This document shows positions 33,915 to 43,176 of a DNA stretch of 64,000 nt, piece by piece (position 1 is the stretch's first letter; every line of letters begins with the position of its first letter). Below the pieces are notes generated by a model. It saw only the letters and a list, made by a program, of their open reading frames with translations. It did no database searches and was not told the origin of the DNA. The DNA lies in assembly GCA_965602035.1 (NCBI GenBank), contig OZ271919.1:2108001-2172000 (forward strand). The letters are read 5' to 3'. The position numbers and the translations under genes are program-made. The DNA comes from Natronospirillum sp965602035. GTDB lineage: Bacteria > Pseudomonadota > Gammaproteobacteria > Pseudomonadales > Natronospirillaceae.

Positions 33915-34988
33915 TTAGCCCTTGTGATACTGCGGGCTCAGTTCCACCACCGCATCGATCATCGCTTTCGCATGGTCAGGGTCAATGCCCGGCGTGATAC
34001 CGTGCCCGAGATTGAAAATGTGCCCGGTGCCTGAGCCCCAGGCGGCCAGAACCCGCTCCACCTGTGCCCGTATGGTCTCCGGTGACGCCTGGAGAATGGC
34101 CGGGTCAAGGTTGCCCTGCAGCGCCACCTTGCTGCCCACGCGCTGCCGGGCTGTGGCCAGATCCGTTGTCCAGTCCAGCCCCAGGGCATCAGCCCCGGTA
34201 TCGGCCATGGCTTCCAGCCATTGGCCGCCCCCCTTGGTGAACAGAATCACCGGCACCCGACGGCCGTCTTTTTCTCTCTGCAACCCCTGCACAATGCGGG
34301 TCAGATAGGCCAGGCTGAAATTCAGATACTCGTCGTGCGCCAGTGCACCGCCCCAGGTATCAAAGATCTGCACGATCTGGGCACCGGCGTCGATCTGTGC
34401 GTTCAGATAGTCTGTTACCGCATCGGACAGGTGCGCCAGCAGCGCGTGCATCATGTCCGGCTGGTCATAGACCAGGCCCTTGATATGGGCAAAGTCCCGG
34501 CTGGAACCGCCCTCCACCATATAGGTGGCCAGGGTCCAGGGGCTGCCGGAAAAGCCGATCAACGGCACCGAGCCATTCAGCGCCTCGCGAATCGTACTCA
34601 CGGCATTCATCACATAGTCGAGATCAACCGACGCATTCAGCGTGGGGAGCGCGTCCACATCGGCCGACGTACGCACCACCCGCTGAAACTTCGGCCCTTC
34701 GCCCGGTTCGAAGTACAGCCCAAGGCCCATGGCGTCAGGTATGGTCAGAATATCACTGAACAGAATGGCGGCATCGAGGGGAAACCGGCGCAGCGGCTGC
34801 AAGGTGACCTCGCAGGCCAGGTCGGCGTCGCGGCACAGACTCATGAAGTCGCCCGCCTGAGCCCGGGTAGAGCGGTATTCCGGCAGATAACGTCCCGCCT
34901 GGCGCATCATCCAGACCGGAGTGCGATCCACCGGCTCGCGCAGCAACGCCCGAATCAGGCGGTCGTTTTCCAGCGGCTTCGCTGACAT
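33915..34988 (-). CDS. hemE: uroporphyrinogen decarboxylase
   Basis: A 357-residue HemE, which removes four carboxyl groups from uroporphyrinogen III in haem synthesis. The first signature PVWMMRQAGRYLPEYR is near residues 24-39, and the second, GFSGSPWTLATYMVEGG, is also present. Length and both ends match the family. ATG at 34988, with GGAG 11 bases upstream. Single gene, divergent from acpH by 44 bp. Confidence 0.96.
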   Translation of the reverse strand: MSAKPLENDRLIRALLREPVDRTPVWMMRQAGRYLPEYRSTRAQAGDFMSLCRDADLACEVTLQPLRRFPLDAAILFSDILTIPDAMGLGLYFEPGEGPKFQRVVRTSADVDALPTLNASVDLDYVMNAVSTIREALNGSVPLIGFSGSPWTLATYMVEGGSSRDFAHIKGLVYDQPDMMHALLAHLSDAVTDYLNAQIDAGAQIVQIFDTWGGALAHDEYLNFSLAYLTRIVQGLQREKDGRRVPVILFTKGGGQWLEAMADTGADALGLDWTTDLATARQRVGSKVALQGNLDPAILQASPETIRAQVERVLAAWGSGTGHIFNLGHGITPGIDPDHAKAMIDAVVELSPQYHKG

Positions 34989-35032
34989 ACTCGAGGCTCC
35001 TGTTGAATTTTCGCGGAGTGTAGCACAGGGCC

Positions 35033-35629
35033 ATGAACTATCTGGCGCATTTGTACTTCTCTGACCTTACACCCGAAAGCTGTGTCGGGCAGTTGCTGCC
35101 AGACTGCATGGCGCCGTTGCGTGTGTTGCCCGAAGCGTCACCCGAACTGGCTGAGCATATCCGCCTGCACCAGATCATTGACCACTTCACGGACAATTAC
35201 CCGGCCATCGTCGCGCTGAAACGGGAGTTCCAGCCACCGTTCAGGCGGTTTGCCGGCATACTGCTCGATGTCCGGTTTGACCAGAGCCTCGCGAGGAACT
35301 GGGCCAGTTTGCACGAGCAGCCTCTGGAAGAGTTCGAGCAGGCGGTCTACCGCGCGCTGGCTGCCTACGATGGCCCGGAAAACGATCGCCTCAGAGGGCT
35401 CCGGCTCGCGCTGGTTGAGCGGCAGTGGTTGTCGGACTACCGTCACGACTACGCCATTCAGCGCGCGCTCACCAGTCTGGACCGGCGCTCGCGCTTTACG
35501 ACGCCGCTGGCCAATTCGCTGGAAGAGCTGAAACGGCTTGAGAGACCCATCGAAGACACATTCAACCGTTTTTTCCCGGACCTTCAGGCACATGTGACGT
35601 CCCGTCGGCGTCCCGGTGCCCGCCTCTGA
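35033..35629 (+). CDS. acpH: acyl-carrier-protein phosphodiesterase
   Basis: A 198-residue AcpH-family protein, beginning MNYLAHLYFS as in the family. It has the metal-site histidines in HQIIDHFTDNYP and a closing HVTSRRRPGARL. It hydrolyses the 4'-phosphopantetheine group from ACP. Its last 68 bases overlap the 3' end of the convergent hybrid kinase gene, so mutual transcriptional interference is possible. Confidence 0.87.
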   Translation: MNYLAHLYFSDLTPESCVGQLLPDCMAPLRVLPEASPELAEHIRLHQIIDHFTDNYPAIVALKREFQPPFRRFAGILLDVRFDQSLARNWASLHEQPLEEFEQAVYRALAAYDGPENDRLRGLRLALVERQWLSDYRHDYAIQRALTSLDRRSRFTTPLANSLEELKRLERPIEDTFNRFFPDLQAHVTSRRRPGARL

Positions 35630-37388
35630 CCGCCCGGCTCAGGTAGGCGAGCAGTTCTTTTTTCCGGAACGGTTTGGCGAGGTAATCGTCCATACCGGCG
35701 GCCAGACACCGCTCCTCATCACCGCTGAGCGCATCAGCCGTCACCGCGACGATACGCTGGCGTGCCCAGCCCTCGGTCTGTTCAATCTGCCGGGCTTCAC
35801 GGGTTACCGCAAAGCCGTCCATTTCCGGCATATGCAGGTCCATGAAAATGAGATCAAACGGCCCCGCTGTCTGTAGCTTCTGAATCGCACTGGTGCCGTC
35901 ACTGGCCATGGTGAGCCGCCCCACGACCGATGTGAGCATGCGGCGAATGACCATTTGGTTCACCAGATTGTCCTCAACCACCAGCACGGACAGCGTATCA
36001 AACCCGCCGTATTTGCCTTCTTCCGCCGGCTCCAGCTCCTGTGTGTCATCGGTCGCCCGCAGCGGGATAGTCAATTCAAACGCCGCCCCCGGTGACCACT
36101 CCGTATCCAGTCTCAGCTCACCGCCCATGCGCCGCACCAGTTGATTGCTTAGCGCCAGGCCGAGCCCGGTGCCGGCGGCATGTCGCGTCGTAGAACTGTC
36201 GGCCTGGGAAAATTCCCGAAACAGCTCTTCACGGAAACTGTCCGGGACACCCACTCCGGAGTCCTCAATGCGAAACCGCAGCCAGACATGGCCGTCGGTT
36301 CGCGACATCTCGTTAACGGACAACTGGACGAAACCCTTTTCCGTAAACTTGGTGGCATTGCTGAGCAGGTTCACCAGCACCTGATGCAATCGGTGCCAGT
36401 CGCCTTCCAGCCGATCAGTGACACCCTGGTCAACGCTGAGCACAAAGCTGACCTCATCGCGCTCATACCGCACCAGCATACCCCGAACCAGCGCATCCAG
36501 CCGCTCGAGCTCCGCTCGCAGTCCGAACTGTCGCGTCTCCAGCCGGAGCCGCGCGGCTTCAACCTTGCTGAGATCCAGAATATCGGTGAGCTGGCGCAGC
36601 AATTGCTCGGCCGTGCTGTCGAGACTGTTCAGGTAGGCTCTCTGCTCTCGGGTAACAGACGTTTCCTGCAGCAAACCGGTGAGGCCGAGAATGCCATTCA
36701 GGGGCGTCCGGATCTCATGACTCATATTGGCCAGAAACCGGGACTTTGCCGCCGTGGCGGCTTCTGCCTCTTCCCGCAGTCGGGTTGAGCGGCGTACTTC
36801 CCGGCTGAGCAGCATGGTGGCCAGGGCGATCAATGCGGCGAGCAGAATAAGGAGGCCGAATATCCATTGATAACTGGACTCCAGCGAGTTCACGGCACGC
36901 TCGGATACATCACCTGCCGTCAGAATATAGGTCTGTGCCAACTGGAAAAGCTCGACCTCTATACCCTGGAATACATCGATCAGGTTGCCGACCGTCGCCG
37001 GTGTCATAACCAGCACGTCGTCGCGGACCCCCTCAACCTGCTCATTCAGATTTGCCAGCCGTCGTCGCAGGGGCTGCACGTCGACCAGCGGATGGTTGCG
37101 GTCGGCCTGGCTGCGGGTCAGTGTCAGCCGGTGCAGCAGAATATCCAGCCGCAGCAGGACCTGGTCTCTGCCCACCTCATCAGGTCGTGCCGCATAGCCG
37201 GAGAGCGCATTGATAACCCGCTGGTTCTCGAGCTCCAGCCTGGAGACGTTCCAGGAGAGGCTGTCGCTGGTCATACTGGTCAGCCGGTTGACCTCGTTCC
37301 TTACCGAATAAAGGGTGTACGCCGTCGCTATAGCCACAGCGAGGCTGATCATACCGAAAAGCCAGAAACGCCAGGACCGCGGGATCAC
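35562..37388 (-). CDS. hybrid sensor histidine kinase with receiver domain
   Basis: A 608-residue membrane kinase. The first span (LFGMISLAVAIATAYTLY) and the second (IFGLLILLAALIALATMLL) enclose a periplasmic, mostly helical sensor of about 150 residues. Then come HisKA with the phospho-histidine in ANMSHEIRTPLNG, HATPase (NLLSNATKF, DSGVGVP, GTGLGLALS) and a C-terminal receiver with its aspartate in IFMDLHMPEMDG. I start at GTG 37388, which forms a GTGA overlap with the stop of the SUOX-fold gene; ATG 37418 is possible but has no Shine-Dalgarno. The receiver suggests a phosphorelay through an HPt protein. Confidence 0.86.
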   Translation of the reverse strand: MIPRSWRFWLFGMISLAVAIATAYTLYSVRNEVNRLTSMTSDSLSWNVSRLELENQRVINALSGYAARPDEVGRDQVLLRLDILLHRLTLTRSQADRNHPLVDVQPLRRRLANLNEQVEGVRDDVLVMTPATVGNLIDVFQGIEVELFQLAQTYILTAGDVSERAVNSLESSYQWIFGLLILLAALIALATMLLSREVRRSTRLREEAEAATAAKSRFLANMSHEIRTPLNGILGLTGLLQETSVTREQRAYLNSLDSTAEQLLRQLTDILDLSKVEAARLRLETRQFGLRAELERLDALVRGMLVRYERDEVSFVLSVDQGVTDRLEGDWHRLHQVLVNLLSNATKFTEKGFVQLSVNEMSRTDGHVWLRFRIEDSGVGVPDSFREELFREFSQADSSTTRHAAGTGLGLALSNQLVRRMGGELRLDTEWSPGAAFELTIPLRATDDTQELEPAEEGKYGGFDTLSVLVVEDNLVNQMVIRRMLTSVVGRLTMASDGTSAIQKLQTAGPFDLIFMDLHMPEMDGFAVTREARQIEQTEGWARQRIVAVTADALSGDEERCLAAGMDDYLAKPFRKKELLAYLSRAVRGGHRDADGTSHVPEGPGKNG

Positions 37389-37864
37389 GGTAAAAATTCC
37401 ATGCGCTGCAACTGCCATACGGAGAGATCGCGAATTTCGGGTCGCACCAGCTCCGGGCGCTCCGTAAAGGGGAAAAGTAGCCAGAATGGTCCGTATTCGC
37501 GCACCGGCATCGGCTGACCATTGCGCTCATAAACGAGCGTTGCATCCGCCTCCAGCAGCAGGTCAAGCGGTGCCGTGACTGAATAGTCGTTCAGTGCAAC
37601 CAGTCGCACCCTGTTCCGGGCAGAGGGGTTCGGAAGCTGTTCAGACAAGTCCGCTATGCTCACGCCTGTGTAGGTATCCGTGCGATTGGTCCATGGTGTC
37701 TCCGTCACCAGCTCAACCTGGGGCAGTTCGCGCAACAGTGGGCGTGTGAGAAGCCGGGATGATTCGCCCTGAACAAGCAGGAGCTGCTGGCCGAATGCCG
37801 GAAAGACTGCAGATACTGCCAGCACCAACACACAGAAAAACGAAGCTCTGAATCGTCTACGCAC
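37385..37864 (-). CDS. periplasmic SUOX/molybdopterin-fold protein paired with the kinase
   Basis: A 159-residue exported protein from GTG 37864 (GAGGAG six bases upstream). The signal peptide ends near PAFGQQ. The mature part has the small oxidoreductase molybdopterin-binding fold pattern: TDTYTGVSIADL, VRLVALNDYSVTAPLD and REYGPFWLLFPF. No cysteine remains in the mature domain, so it probably does not hold an active molybdenum cofactor as sulfite oxidases do. Its stop overlaps the start of the sensor kinase, suggesting it is the kinase's sensory partner. Confidence 0.62.
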   Translation of the reverse strand: MRRRFRASFFCVLVLAVSAVFPAFGQQLLLVQGESSRLLTRPLLRELPQVELVTETPWTNRTDTYTGVSIADLSEQLPNPSARNRVRLVALNDYSVTAPLDLLLEADATLVYERNGQPMPVREYGPFWLLFPFTERPELVRPEIRDLSVWQLQRMEFLP

Positions 37865-38080
37865 GTACCGCTCCTCGACAACACCTTGACGCCTTGCACC
37901 CGGGGTTGTTGTCATCTTGCCCGACAGGGCTTTCCGGTTGGGAACTCTGACCGCTGCCCGCCGGGGCGTCAAGCCGGGGCAGGCTATGAATGACGGGAAT
38001 AAATACACCGAATTATCCGCATTGGCCCCCAAGCTGCTAAACTTGCCCCAGCCTAAAAGAACAGTCAGGAGTCAAGATAC

Positions 38081-40810
38081 ATGAAACCCAAGGTCGAGGT
38101 TAAAGATCAGATTCAGGCCGGCGGCAAGGCCTACGATATCTACAGCCTGCCCAAAGCAGCTTCCGGGTATGGAGATATCAGCCGCCTGCCCTTTTCGCTC
38201 AAGGTGTTGCTGGAAAACCAGTTGCGCCATTTTGACGGCGACACCGTGACCAACGACGACATTCAGGCGTTGGTTGACTGGCAGAAAGAAGGCCGTGCAA
38301 ACCGGGAAATTGCGTATCGGCCGGCCCGGGTACTGATGCAGGACTTTACCGGTGTACCTGCCGTTGTCGACCTGGCTTCCATGCGGGCGGCTGTCTCCGA
38401 GCTGGGCGACCAGCCGGAAAAGGTCAACCCCCTGTCACCGGTCGACCTGGTTATCGACCACTCTGTCATGGTGGATGAGTACGCCACAGCCGGGGCCTTC
38501 AAAGCCAATGTCCAGCGGGAAATGGAACGCAACGGTGAACGTTACACCTTCCTGCGCTGGGGCCAGCAGGCGTTCGACAACTTCCGTGTTGTGCCGCCGG
38601 GTACCGGTATCTGCCACCAGGTCAACCTGGAATACCTGGGCCAGACAGTCTGGGCGTCGGAAGAAAACGGCCGCCAAGTCGCCTACCCGGACACCCTGGT
38701 CGGCACAGACTCACACACCACCATGATCAACGGCCTCGGCATTCTCGGCTGGGGCGTGGGCGGTATTGAAGCGGAAGCGGCCATGCTCGGGCAGCCGGTT
38801 TCCATGCTCATCCCGGAAGTGGTGGGCTTCAAACTGACCGGGAAACTCAAAGAAGGCATTACCGCCACCGACCTGGTACTGACCGTAACCGAAATGCTGC
38901 GTGCCAAAGGTGTCGTGGGCAAATTTGTTGAGTTCTACGGCGATGGTCTTGCGGATCTGCCGCTTGCCGACCGGGCAACGATCGCCAACATGGCACCGGA
39001 ATACGGCGCCACCTGCGGCTTCTTTCCGGTAGACGATGTAACGCTGGAATACATGCGCCTTACCGGCCGGGAGCAGGCAGTCATTGAGCGGGTCGAGGCC
39101 TACGCCAAGGCACAGGGCATGTGGCGCGAGCCGGGCCACGAGCCGGTATTCTCCGACACGCTGGAGCTGGACATGAACACGGTCGAGTCCAGCCTGGCCG
39201 GCCCCAAGCGGCCGCAGGACCGCGTAACCGTAACCCAGGTCAAGCGCGCATTCGCTGATTTCATGGACCAGCAACAGCAGGCCATTGCGTCAGACAAGAC
39301 GCCGATGGAAGCCGAAGGCGGCGGTGGTGCCGCTGTGGGTGCAGGGCTGCCGGCCGGTGAAGCAGAGTTCACCATTGACGGTGAAACTAACCGCATCAAG
39401 CACGGTGACGTTGCCATTGCGGCCATTACTTCCTGTACCAACACCTCCAACCCGAGTGTGATGATGGCGGCCGGCCTGCTGGCCAAGAACGCCGCCGAGA
39501 AAGGTCTGGGCCGCAAGCCCTGGGTGAAAACCTCGCTCGCACCGGGGTCCAAAGTGGTCACCGACTACCTCGATATCGCCGGCCTGACGCCATGGCTCGA
39601 AAAGCTCGGCTTTAACCTGGTCGGCTACGGCTGCACAACCTGTATCGGTAACTCCGGCCCGTTACACCCATCAATCGAGAAGGCCATCAACGACGCGGAC
39701 CTGACGGTTGCTTCGGTACTGTCGGGTAACCGGAACTTCGAAGGGCGTGTGCACCCGCTGGTGAAAACCAACTGGCTCGCATCGCCGCCACTGGTGGTCG
39801 CCTATGCACTCGCCGGAACGGTCCGCACGGACCTGTCAGAAGATCCGCTGGGCGAAGACAGCGATGGTAACCCGGTCTACCTGAAGGATATCTGGCCGAG
39901 CACGCAGGAAATCGCCGAGGCGGTGGAAAAAGTCCGTACCGACATGTTCCGCAAGGAATACGGTGAAGTCTTCGAAGGTGACGACGTCTGGAAATCCATC
40001 GAATTCCCGACCGGTACGACCTATGCGTGGCCCGAGTCCACCTACATTCAGCACCCGCCGTTCTTCCAGGGCATGGCCCGTACACCGGCACCCGTGGAAG
40101 ACGTGCAGAGTGCTCGCCCGCTGGCCATGCTCGGTGACTCGGTCACCACCGACCACATTTCACCCGCCGGTGCGATCAAGGCTGACAGCCCGGCCGGCCG
40201 ATACCTTAAGGAGCACGGCGTCGAGCCGAAAGACTTCAACTCGTACGGGGCACGCCGCGGCAACCATGAAGTGATGATGCGTGGCACGTTCGCCAACGTA
40301 CGGATCCGGAACGAAATGGTACCTGGCGAAGAAGGCGGTGTTACGCGCCACATTCCGAGCGGCGAGAAAATGGCGATTTATGACGCCGCCATGAAATACA
40401 AGGCGGATGGTCAGCCACTGGCGATTATTGCCGGTAAAGAATATGGCACTGGCTCCTCCCGGGACTGGGCGGCAAAAGGCACACTGCTTCTGGGTGTTCG
40501 CTTCGTACTGGCAGAATCCTATGAACGGATTCACCGGTCCAACCTGGTGGGCATGGGCGTGCTGCCACTGCAGTTCCCCGAAGGCGTGACGCGTAAATCG
40601 CTGGAACTGACCGGTGAAGAGACGTTCACCGTTACCGGCCTGAATGACATGAAGCCCGGTCAGACGGTGCCGGTGGAAATCACGTTCTCTGACGGGAAAA
40701 CGGAAACCATTGATGCCAAATGCCGCATCGATACCGGCAACGAGCTGGAGTACTTCCGCCACGGCGGTATTCTCCACTACGTACTGCGCCGGATGATCGG
40801 CACGGCCTGA
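38081..40810 (+). CDS. acnA: aconitate hydratase A
   Basis: A 909-residue AcnA, converting citrate to isocitrate in the TCA cycle. The three 4Fe-4S ligands are Cys452 (SCTNTSNPS), Cys518 and Cys521 (GCTTCIGNSGPL). The C-terminal swivel domain carries GSSRDWAAKG. Length matches the AcnA/IRP1 class. ATG 38081 follows AGGAG. The gene is monocistronic and closed by a terminator at 40862. Confidence 0.96.
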   Translation: MKPKVEVKDQIQAGGKAYDIYSLPKAASGYGDISRLPFSLKVLLENQLRHFDGDTVTNDDIQALVDWQKEGRANREIAYRPARVLMQDFTGVPAVVDLASMRAAVSELGDQPEKVNPLSPVDLVIDHSVMVDEYATAGAFKANVQREMERNGERYTFLRWGQQAFDNFRVVPPGTGICHQVNLEYLGQTVWASEENGRQVAYPDTLVGTDSHTTMINGLGILGWGVGGIEAEAAMLGQPVSMLIPEVVGFKLTGKLKEGITATDLVLTVTEMLRAKGVVGKFVEFYGDGLADLPLADRATIANMAPEYGATCGFFPVDDVTLEYMRLTGREQAVIERVEAYAKAQGMWREPGHEPVFSDTLELDMNTVESSLAGPKRPQDRVTVTQVKRAFADFMDQQQQAIASDKTPMEAEGGGGAAVGAGLPAGEAEFTIDGETNRIKHGDVAIAAITSCTNTSNPSVMMAAGLLAKNAAEKGLGRKPWVKTSLAPGSKVVTDYLDIAGLTPWLEKLGFNLVGYGCTTCIGNSGPLHPSIEKAINDADLTVASVLSGNRNFEGRVHPLVKTNWLASPPLVVAYALAGTVRTDLSEDPLGEDSDGNPVYLKDIWPSTQEIAEAVEKVRTDMFRKEYGEVFEGDDVWKSIEFPTGTTYAWPESTYIQHPPFFQGMARTPAPVEDVQSARPLAMLGDSVTTDHISPAGAIKADSPAGRYLKEHGVEPKDFNSYGARRGNHEVMMRGTFANVRIRNEMVPGEEGGVTRHIPSGEKMAIYDAAMKYKADGQPLAIIAGKEYGTGSSRDWAAKGTLLLGVRFVLAESYERIHRSNLVGMGVLPLQFPEGVTRKSLELTGEETFTVTGLNDMKPGQTVPVEITFSDGKTETIDAKCRIDTGNELEYFRHGGILHYVLRRMIGTA

Positions 40811-40861
40811 CGTCAGTAAGTACCGGCCGATTCAGACGAGCGGCCGGCAGTGAGACGGAAC

Positions 40862-40890
40862 AACGGGTGCCCTCGGGTGCCCGTTTTTTT
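40862..40890 (+). terminator. intrinsic terminator after acnA
   Basis: AACGGG/CCCGTT outer stem with an inner CCC-TC-GGG pairing and seven T at 40884-40890. Confidence 0.8.
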
Positions 40891-40924
40891 ATGATGGTAA
40901 CCTTCATTCATTCAGGACATAGCC

Positions 40925-41254
40925 ATGGCAAAGAACAGCCGTCTGGTCTACAGCACCGACAGCGGACGGATTAAGCCCGATGATACGCCGCCGCCCGACG
41001 CGCCGCCGGAGGGCGACGGCATTGTCCGCCTGAAGCGCGAAACCAAGGGCCGCAAGGGCAGCGGTGTCACACTGATCACGGGCGTCCCTCTCGCCGGTGA
41101 GGAGCTGAAAGCGCTGGCCAGGGAACTGAAGAAGAAAGCCGGCGTCGGTGGCAGTATCAAGAACGGTGTCATCGAGATACAGGGCGATCAACGCGATCTG
41201 CTGCTGCCACTGCTCGAGAAAAAAGGCTGGACGGTGAAGAAAGCCGGCGGCTGA
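40925..41254 (+). CDS. yciH: SUI1/eIF1-family translation factor YciH
   Basis: A 109-residue protein of the bacterial eIF1/SUI1 family. The acidic, proline-rich N-terminus (DDTPPPDAPPEGDG) precedes the SUI1 fold, with GRKGSGVTLITGV, LKKKAGVGGSIKNG and IEIQGDQR. It is thought to influence start-site selection. ATG at 40925; no strong Shine-Dalgarno. Confidence 0.9.
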   Translation: MAKNSRLVYSTDSGRIKPDDTPPPDAPPEGDGIVRLKRETKGRKGSGVTLITGVPLAGEELKALARELKKKAGVGGSIKNGVIEIQGDQRDLLLPLLEKKGWTVKKAGG

Positions 41255-41402
41255 GGCAATAACCGCTACCATCACGCCCTGCCAGCGCCGTTCAGCCACC
41301 GACAGGACCACTGATCCGCCAGCGTGACCGCTGATCGCAGGACGCAGGCAACTTTGCGGAGAGCAGGCACAGTAGTAGCCGTTCGAAGCAAGGAGCCTGA
41401 CC

Positions 41403-41936
41403 ATGACAACCCTGTCCCCTTCACCGAAACCGGATGTCGATATCGGCCCGCGCCTGCGGCTGGCCCTGTACCTCGGCGCTGCACTCGCTCTGGCTTTGCT
41501 GCTTCGCCAGTTTCAGGTTATGGCACAGTATGACTGGGAGGCGCTTGGTGGGGGCGTGATGCTTGCCCATTCCGGCATCGCACTGGTTGCCAGCCTGCTC
41601 ACGGTCTGGATGTTACTGGCGCCAAAGGGCACCGTGATGCACCGCTGGGCTGGCCGCGCCTGGTCCGCCATGCTCCTGTTCATCGCCCTGTCCAGCTTCG
41701 CGCTGCGCGACGGCATCGGTGCTGCCCTCGGGTTTCCGTTTGGCATTGGGCCGATCCATGCGCTGTCCGGGCTGGCCATCTATTCGGTGGTCACCGGCAT
41801 CATCGCCATTCGGCGAGGCAACCGTATCCGGCATGTGCAACAGATGGTGAGCGTATGCTGGGCTCTGCTGATCGCCGGCGCGTTTACGCTGATGCCGGGG
41901 CGATTTGTACAGCAACTGGCCTTTTTTGCGCTCTGA
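41403..41936 (+). CDS. DUF2306 family membrane protein
   Basis: A 177-residue inner-membrane protein with about four or five spans (LALYLGAALALALLLRQF, GIALVASLLTVWMLLA, AMLLFIALSSFAL, LSGLAIYSVVTGIIAI, LLIAGAFTLMPG). The His-rich turns HSGIAL, MHRWAGRAW and HALSGL are typical of DUF2306 proteins and could bind haem. ATG 41403 follows AAGGAGCC. Function unknown. Confidence 0.75.
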   Translation: MTTLSPSPKPDVDIGPRLRLALYLGAALALALLLRQFQVMAQYDWEALGGGVMLAHSGIALVASLLTVWMLLAPKGTVMHRWAGRAWSAMLLFIALSSFALRDGIGAALGFPFGIGPIHALSGLAIYSVVTGIIAIRRGNRIRHVQQMVSVCWALLIAGAFTLMPGRFVQQLAFFAL

Positions 41937-41946
41937 GCGCGGCGGA

Positions 41947-42204
41947 TTAATCGTATTTCCGCAGCAGTGCCTCAACCCGCCTCAGAAAGTTCTCGGTGGC
42001 TTTCCCGTTGGGAGAGTCCACCTTCAGGGAATGGTGAAACATCACGTGCACGGTCACCTGGCCATCGGTCAGCTGTACGGTATAACCATCGATATCTGAC
42101 GTTGCCCGAAGGCCATCGAGCTCGTAGCCCTCATCGGCCTTGGTGCCTTTCTCCGTAATCGCCTGAAAGGCGAGCAACGCGGTCTTGGAATCGATCTTTT
42201 CCAA
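41947..42204 (-). CDS. DUF3081 family protein
   Basis: An 85-residue soluble protein of the DUF3081 family (TALLAFQAITEKGTKADEG, LDGLRATSDIDGYTVQLTDG, VHVMFHHSL). I start at TTG 42204, which has GGAGG five bases before it and gives the normal family length; the longer frame from 42270 adds an unrelated head. Function unknown. It converges with the DUF2306 gene. Confidence 0.75.
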   Translation of the reverse strand: MEKIDSKTALLAFQAITEKGTKADEGYELDGLRATSDIDGYTVQLTDGQVTVHVMFHHSLKVDSPNGKATENFLRRVEALLRKYD

Positions 42205-42295
42205 TGTGACCTCCGGTGAACTATCGGATTCATCCCCTACAGGAGGCACTCCGAAACAGCCTCTCGTCAAGTCCTGCGGTCACTTGCCACGGTCA

Positions 42296-42955
42296 TTACC
42301 GCATTTTCATGGCCGTTGGCATTGCCGGTGTTGGCACGGTTGCGGCGTCTCCCGGCTTGCCGTCGGAGACCGGTTCGCCCCACCGGGTTTCCAACGGAAT
42401 GACCCCGGCCCATACCGGCCAGCCGTAATCTTCCTCATCGTCCACAGGTGGACCGTTGCGCACCTTGGCCGACGCCTCGTCAATCCCCAGGCGCACCAGC
42501 CCGGTGGCCTTCAGTTCCTTATCGTACATGGGCCTCAACTGTGACCAGCGGCCCGGGCTGACTTTCTCGAGAAACAGCTCCAGTTGCCGGGCTTTTTCCG
42601 CGGCGTCCGTCACCGGTTCCGGCACTCCGAACAGAGTCACCGAGCGATAATTGATGGAATGGTGGAACGCCGAGCGCGCCATCACTAGCCCATCGAGGTG
42701 ACAGATATTGATGCACACCGGAGTCGCCGGTGCATCTGCCACGTTCCGCGCCGACGCCAGACCATGCCAGTACAGCCATCGACCGTCGCGCCAGTGCGCC
42801 GTCGGCGTCACCAACGGGCGTTGGCCCGGCAGAACCTGCGCGACATGGCAAAACAGTGCGTCGTCGATAATGGCGTGAACGGTTTGCCGGTCGTACGAAG
42901 CGCGCTTTGCGCCCCGCACAATGCGGGTCTGGTCGGTCGGGGAGAGCTGTGTCAT
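42296..42955 (-). CDS. pyridoxamine-5'-phosphate-oxidase-like flavin split-barrel protein
   Basis: A 219-residue FMN-binding split-barrel protein. The segments YDRQTVHAIIDDALFCHVAQ, LVTPTAHWRDGRWLYWHG and YRSVTLFGVPEPV follow the pattern of 'pyridoxamine 5'-phosphate oxidase family' proteins related to flavin-nucleotide-binding and haem-utilisation proteins, not to PdxH itself. ATG 42955 has AGGAG 7 bases before it. It is divergent from the MFS gene, with candidate MocR boxes between them, and a MocR regulator is encoded beyond the MFS gene. Confidence 0.8.
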   Translation of the reverse strand: MTQLSPTDQTRIVRGAKRASYDRQTVHAIIDDALFCHVAQVLPGQRPLVTPTAHWRDGRWLYWHGLASARNVADAPATPVCINICHLDGLVMARSAFHHSINYRSVTLFGVPEPVTDAAEKARQLELFLEKVSPGRWSQLRPMYDKELKATGLVRLGIDEASAKVRNGPPVDDEEDYGWPVWAGVIPLETRWGEPVSDGKPGDAATVPTPAMPTAMKMR

Positions 42956-43035
42956 TGGGGGCTCCTGAAATCTTTCCGTATGCATCGAATGATGCATCCC
43001 GGGAAGCCAGAGTAGTCATTGCTGGCATGGTGCTA

Positions 43036-43137
43036 CATAGCCAGTTCGTACAATAATGTCCGGGCCAGAATACCGGGCATCTGGGCTGACGCTTTTTTAT
43101 GGAACTGGCTATGACGGTCTCCACAAAAGATGGCTAT
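43036..43137. promoter_or_regulatory. repeated TGGCTAT boxes, candidate MocR-type operator
   Basis: CATAGCCAGTTC (43036-43047) and GAACTGGCTATG (43102-43113) are perfect inverse copies. A third box, TGGCTAT (43131-43137), repeats the second in direct orientation 25 bp on. The second box overlaps a possible promoter (CTGACG-N17-CTATGA). The region separates two divergent genes near a MocR-family regulator; MocR proteins often bind such direct repeats. Confidence 0.5.
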
Positions 43138-43176
43138 AGTAACGCCTTCGTCGTGTTGGGCCAGGGAACTTCTGCC

